Source: Comamonadaceae bacterium
GTDB lineage: Bacteria; Pseudomonadota; Gammaproteobacteria; Burkholderiales; Burkholderiaceae_C
DNA: 64,000 nt
Assembly (NCBI GenBank): GCA_947448735.1
Contig: CANFOS010000002.1
Span: 124,001 to 188,000 of the forward strand
Direction of reading: 5' to 3'
Each line of letters starts with the position of its first letter. Positions within the stretch are counted from its first letter, which is position 1. Under the pieces are notes generated by a model, which did not search any database, had not been told where the DNA came from, and saw only the letters and a program-made list of their open reading frames with translations. Of the stretch, positions 63,271-64,000 are shown in pieces. A program made the translations under genes and the position numbers.

Positions 63271-64000
63271 AGTGCAGCGCGCAGCGTGTCTGAAGGCAAC
63301 TGGTCAATTTCACCGAGCAATGCCGCAAAGCTGCGGCCTGCCGCGTTCAAAATCTTGCGGCCTTTCTCGGCCGTTGCTGCCGCCGCATTGCCGGCTGCGC
63401 CGTGCTGGTTGTAGTCCTGCATTTGCCAGGCCAGTTTGGCGCTTTTGCCATCGCCAAGAATTTTGAATCTTTCAGCCCGGTCTTGTGCGGTCGAGCGAAA
63501 GTGTTGCGCCTGGGTCATGTCCACCAGCTCGGGTTTCAAGGCCAGCATCATGGAGGTTTCGATGTCGCCACCATGAACACCAAACCGGTGCTCCTCGGCA
63601 CTGAACAGGTCATGGACTGACTCGCCAAGTTCAGTGACCAATGGCAAATGAAACCAGCTCACGCTGTACACCAGCATGCCCAAGCGCGCCCGAAGGTCAC
63701 GCGCCACCACATCCAGCAAGCTGACCTGTCCGCCGTGTGCATTGAGCAGCACCAGTTTTTTGATCCCGGCCGCGTGAGCCGATTCGGCCAGCTCCGTCCA
63801 AAGCGCGATCACCGTCGCCGCTTTGAGCGTCAAGGTGCCATCAAACGCGGCATGTTCAGGGCTCAGGCCCACCGCTTGCGTCGGCAAAAACAGCACAGGT
63901 AAATCGGGCGGTATGCTCGCCAGGCTGGCGGCCACCACGCCGTCGACCAGCGCCGCGTCAACGCTCAGCGGCAGATGCGGGCCATGCTGCTCAATTGCGG
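63267..64000 (-). CDS. Creatininase family protein, 5'-truncated by window edge
   Basis: The frame continues to the right edge of the window: AIEQHGPHLPLSVDAAL precedes the track start, which is therefore internal. EQHGPHLPL is the metal-binding signature of creatininase/creatinine amidohydrolases, and LLNAHGGQVSLLDVVARDLR and VHGGDIETSMMLALKPELVD (both complete-family motifs) follow. Members act as metal-dependent amidohydrolases in various pathways. The visible part is ~243 codons; a short N-terminus is missing. Confidence 0.9.
   Translation of the reverse strand, partial: AIEQHGPHLPLSVDAALVDGVVAASLASIPPDLPVLFLPTQAVGLSPEHAAFDGTLTLKAATVIALWTELAESAHAAGIKKLVLLNAHGGQVSLLDVVARDLRARLGMLVYSVSWFHLPLVTELGESVHDLFSAEEHRFGVHGGDIETSMMLALKPELVDMTQAQHFRSTAQDRAERFKILGDGKSAKLAWQMQDYNQHGAAGNAAAATAEKGRKILNAAGRSFAALLGEIDQLPSDTLRAAL

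Overview
The window is a chromosomal segment of a purple photosynthetic betaproteobacterium, most likely a Comamonadaceae member near Rhodoferax. The reasons are the photosynthesis gene order (bchIDO; crtEF-bchXYZ-pufBALMC-crtADC), a tetraheme pufC, a conserved fur-bamE-dapB-tolQR-leuS-lptE-holA-proA block, and two interspersed repeat families of the kind I associate with this family. The placement comes from gene content and remembered protein families, not from a search.

Layout. 1-500: 3' end of rplQ, an initiator tRNA-Met gene and a terminator-like hairpin. 519-4339: bchI, bchD, bchO (magnesium chelatase and accessory hydrolase). 4448-11537, minus strand: a complete cytochrome c maturation operon ccmABCDEFGHI. 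11677-26631, plus strand: a superoperon with crtE, crtF, a wrecked bchC, bchX, bchY, bchZ, pufB, an unrecognised 74-residue membrane protein gene, pufA, pufL, pufM, pufC, crtA, crtD, crtC, a DUF2269-like membrane protein and a short-chain dehydrogenase. 26897-30768: sulfate ABC transporter sbp-cysT-cysW-cysA. 30871-31792, minus: a BLUF blue-light sensor and fur. 31887-46024: housekeeping block (bamE, dapB, tolQ/R, leuS, lptE, holA, proA, gshA, kup, a BenE-type transporter, gshB). 46025-49280: an accessory island with a PIN toxin-antitoxin pair, a duplicated gshB tail, direct and inverted repeats and two AT-richer orphan genes. 49281-64000: assorted metabolic genes, including a GGT / MocR / EamA / aminotransferase / GST / PhzF group.

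How it fits together. BchID(O), CrtEF and BchXYZ supply late bacteriochlorophyll and spheroidene-type carotenoid steps. PufLM plus LH1 alpha/beta form the core complex, and the Ccm system matures c-type cytochromes such as tetraheme PufC. Tandem PpsR/CrtJ-type palindromes, exactly 8 bp apart, precede both crtE and the bchC remnant. crtI, crtB, puhA, ppsR and bchFNBHLM are not here, so the photosynthesis gene cluster must be split.

Main points for a second look: (1) bchC is reduced to its first ~21 codons joined to a frameshifted ~40-codon C-terminus that still ends in an ATGA overlap with bchX; (2) a new single-helix membrane protein gene sits between pufB and pufA; (3) the two 8-bp-spaced operator pairs; (4) crtC appears to start ~380 nt inside crtD; (5) two repeat families are inserted in frame in leuS, proA, a VOC gene, a MocR gene and a GST gene; (6) the gshB tail is duplicated around a toxin-antitoxin module.
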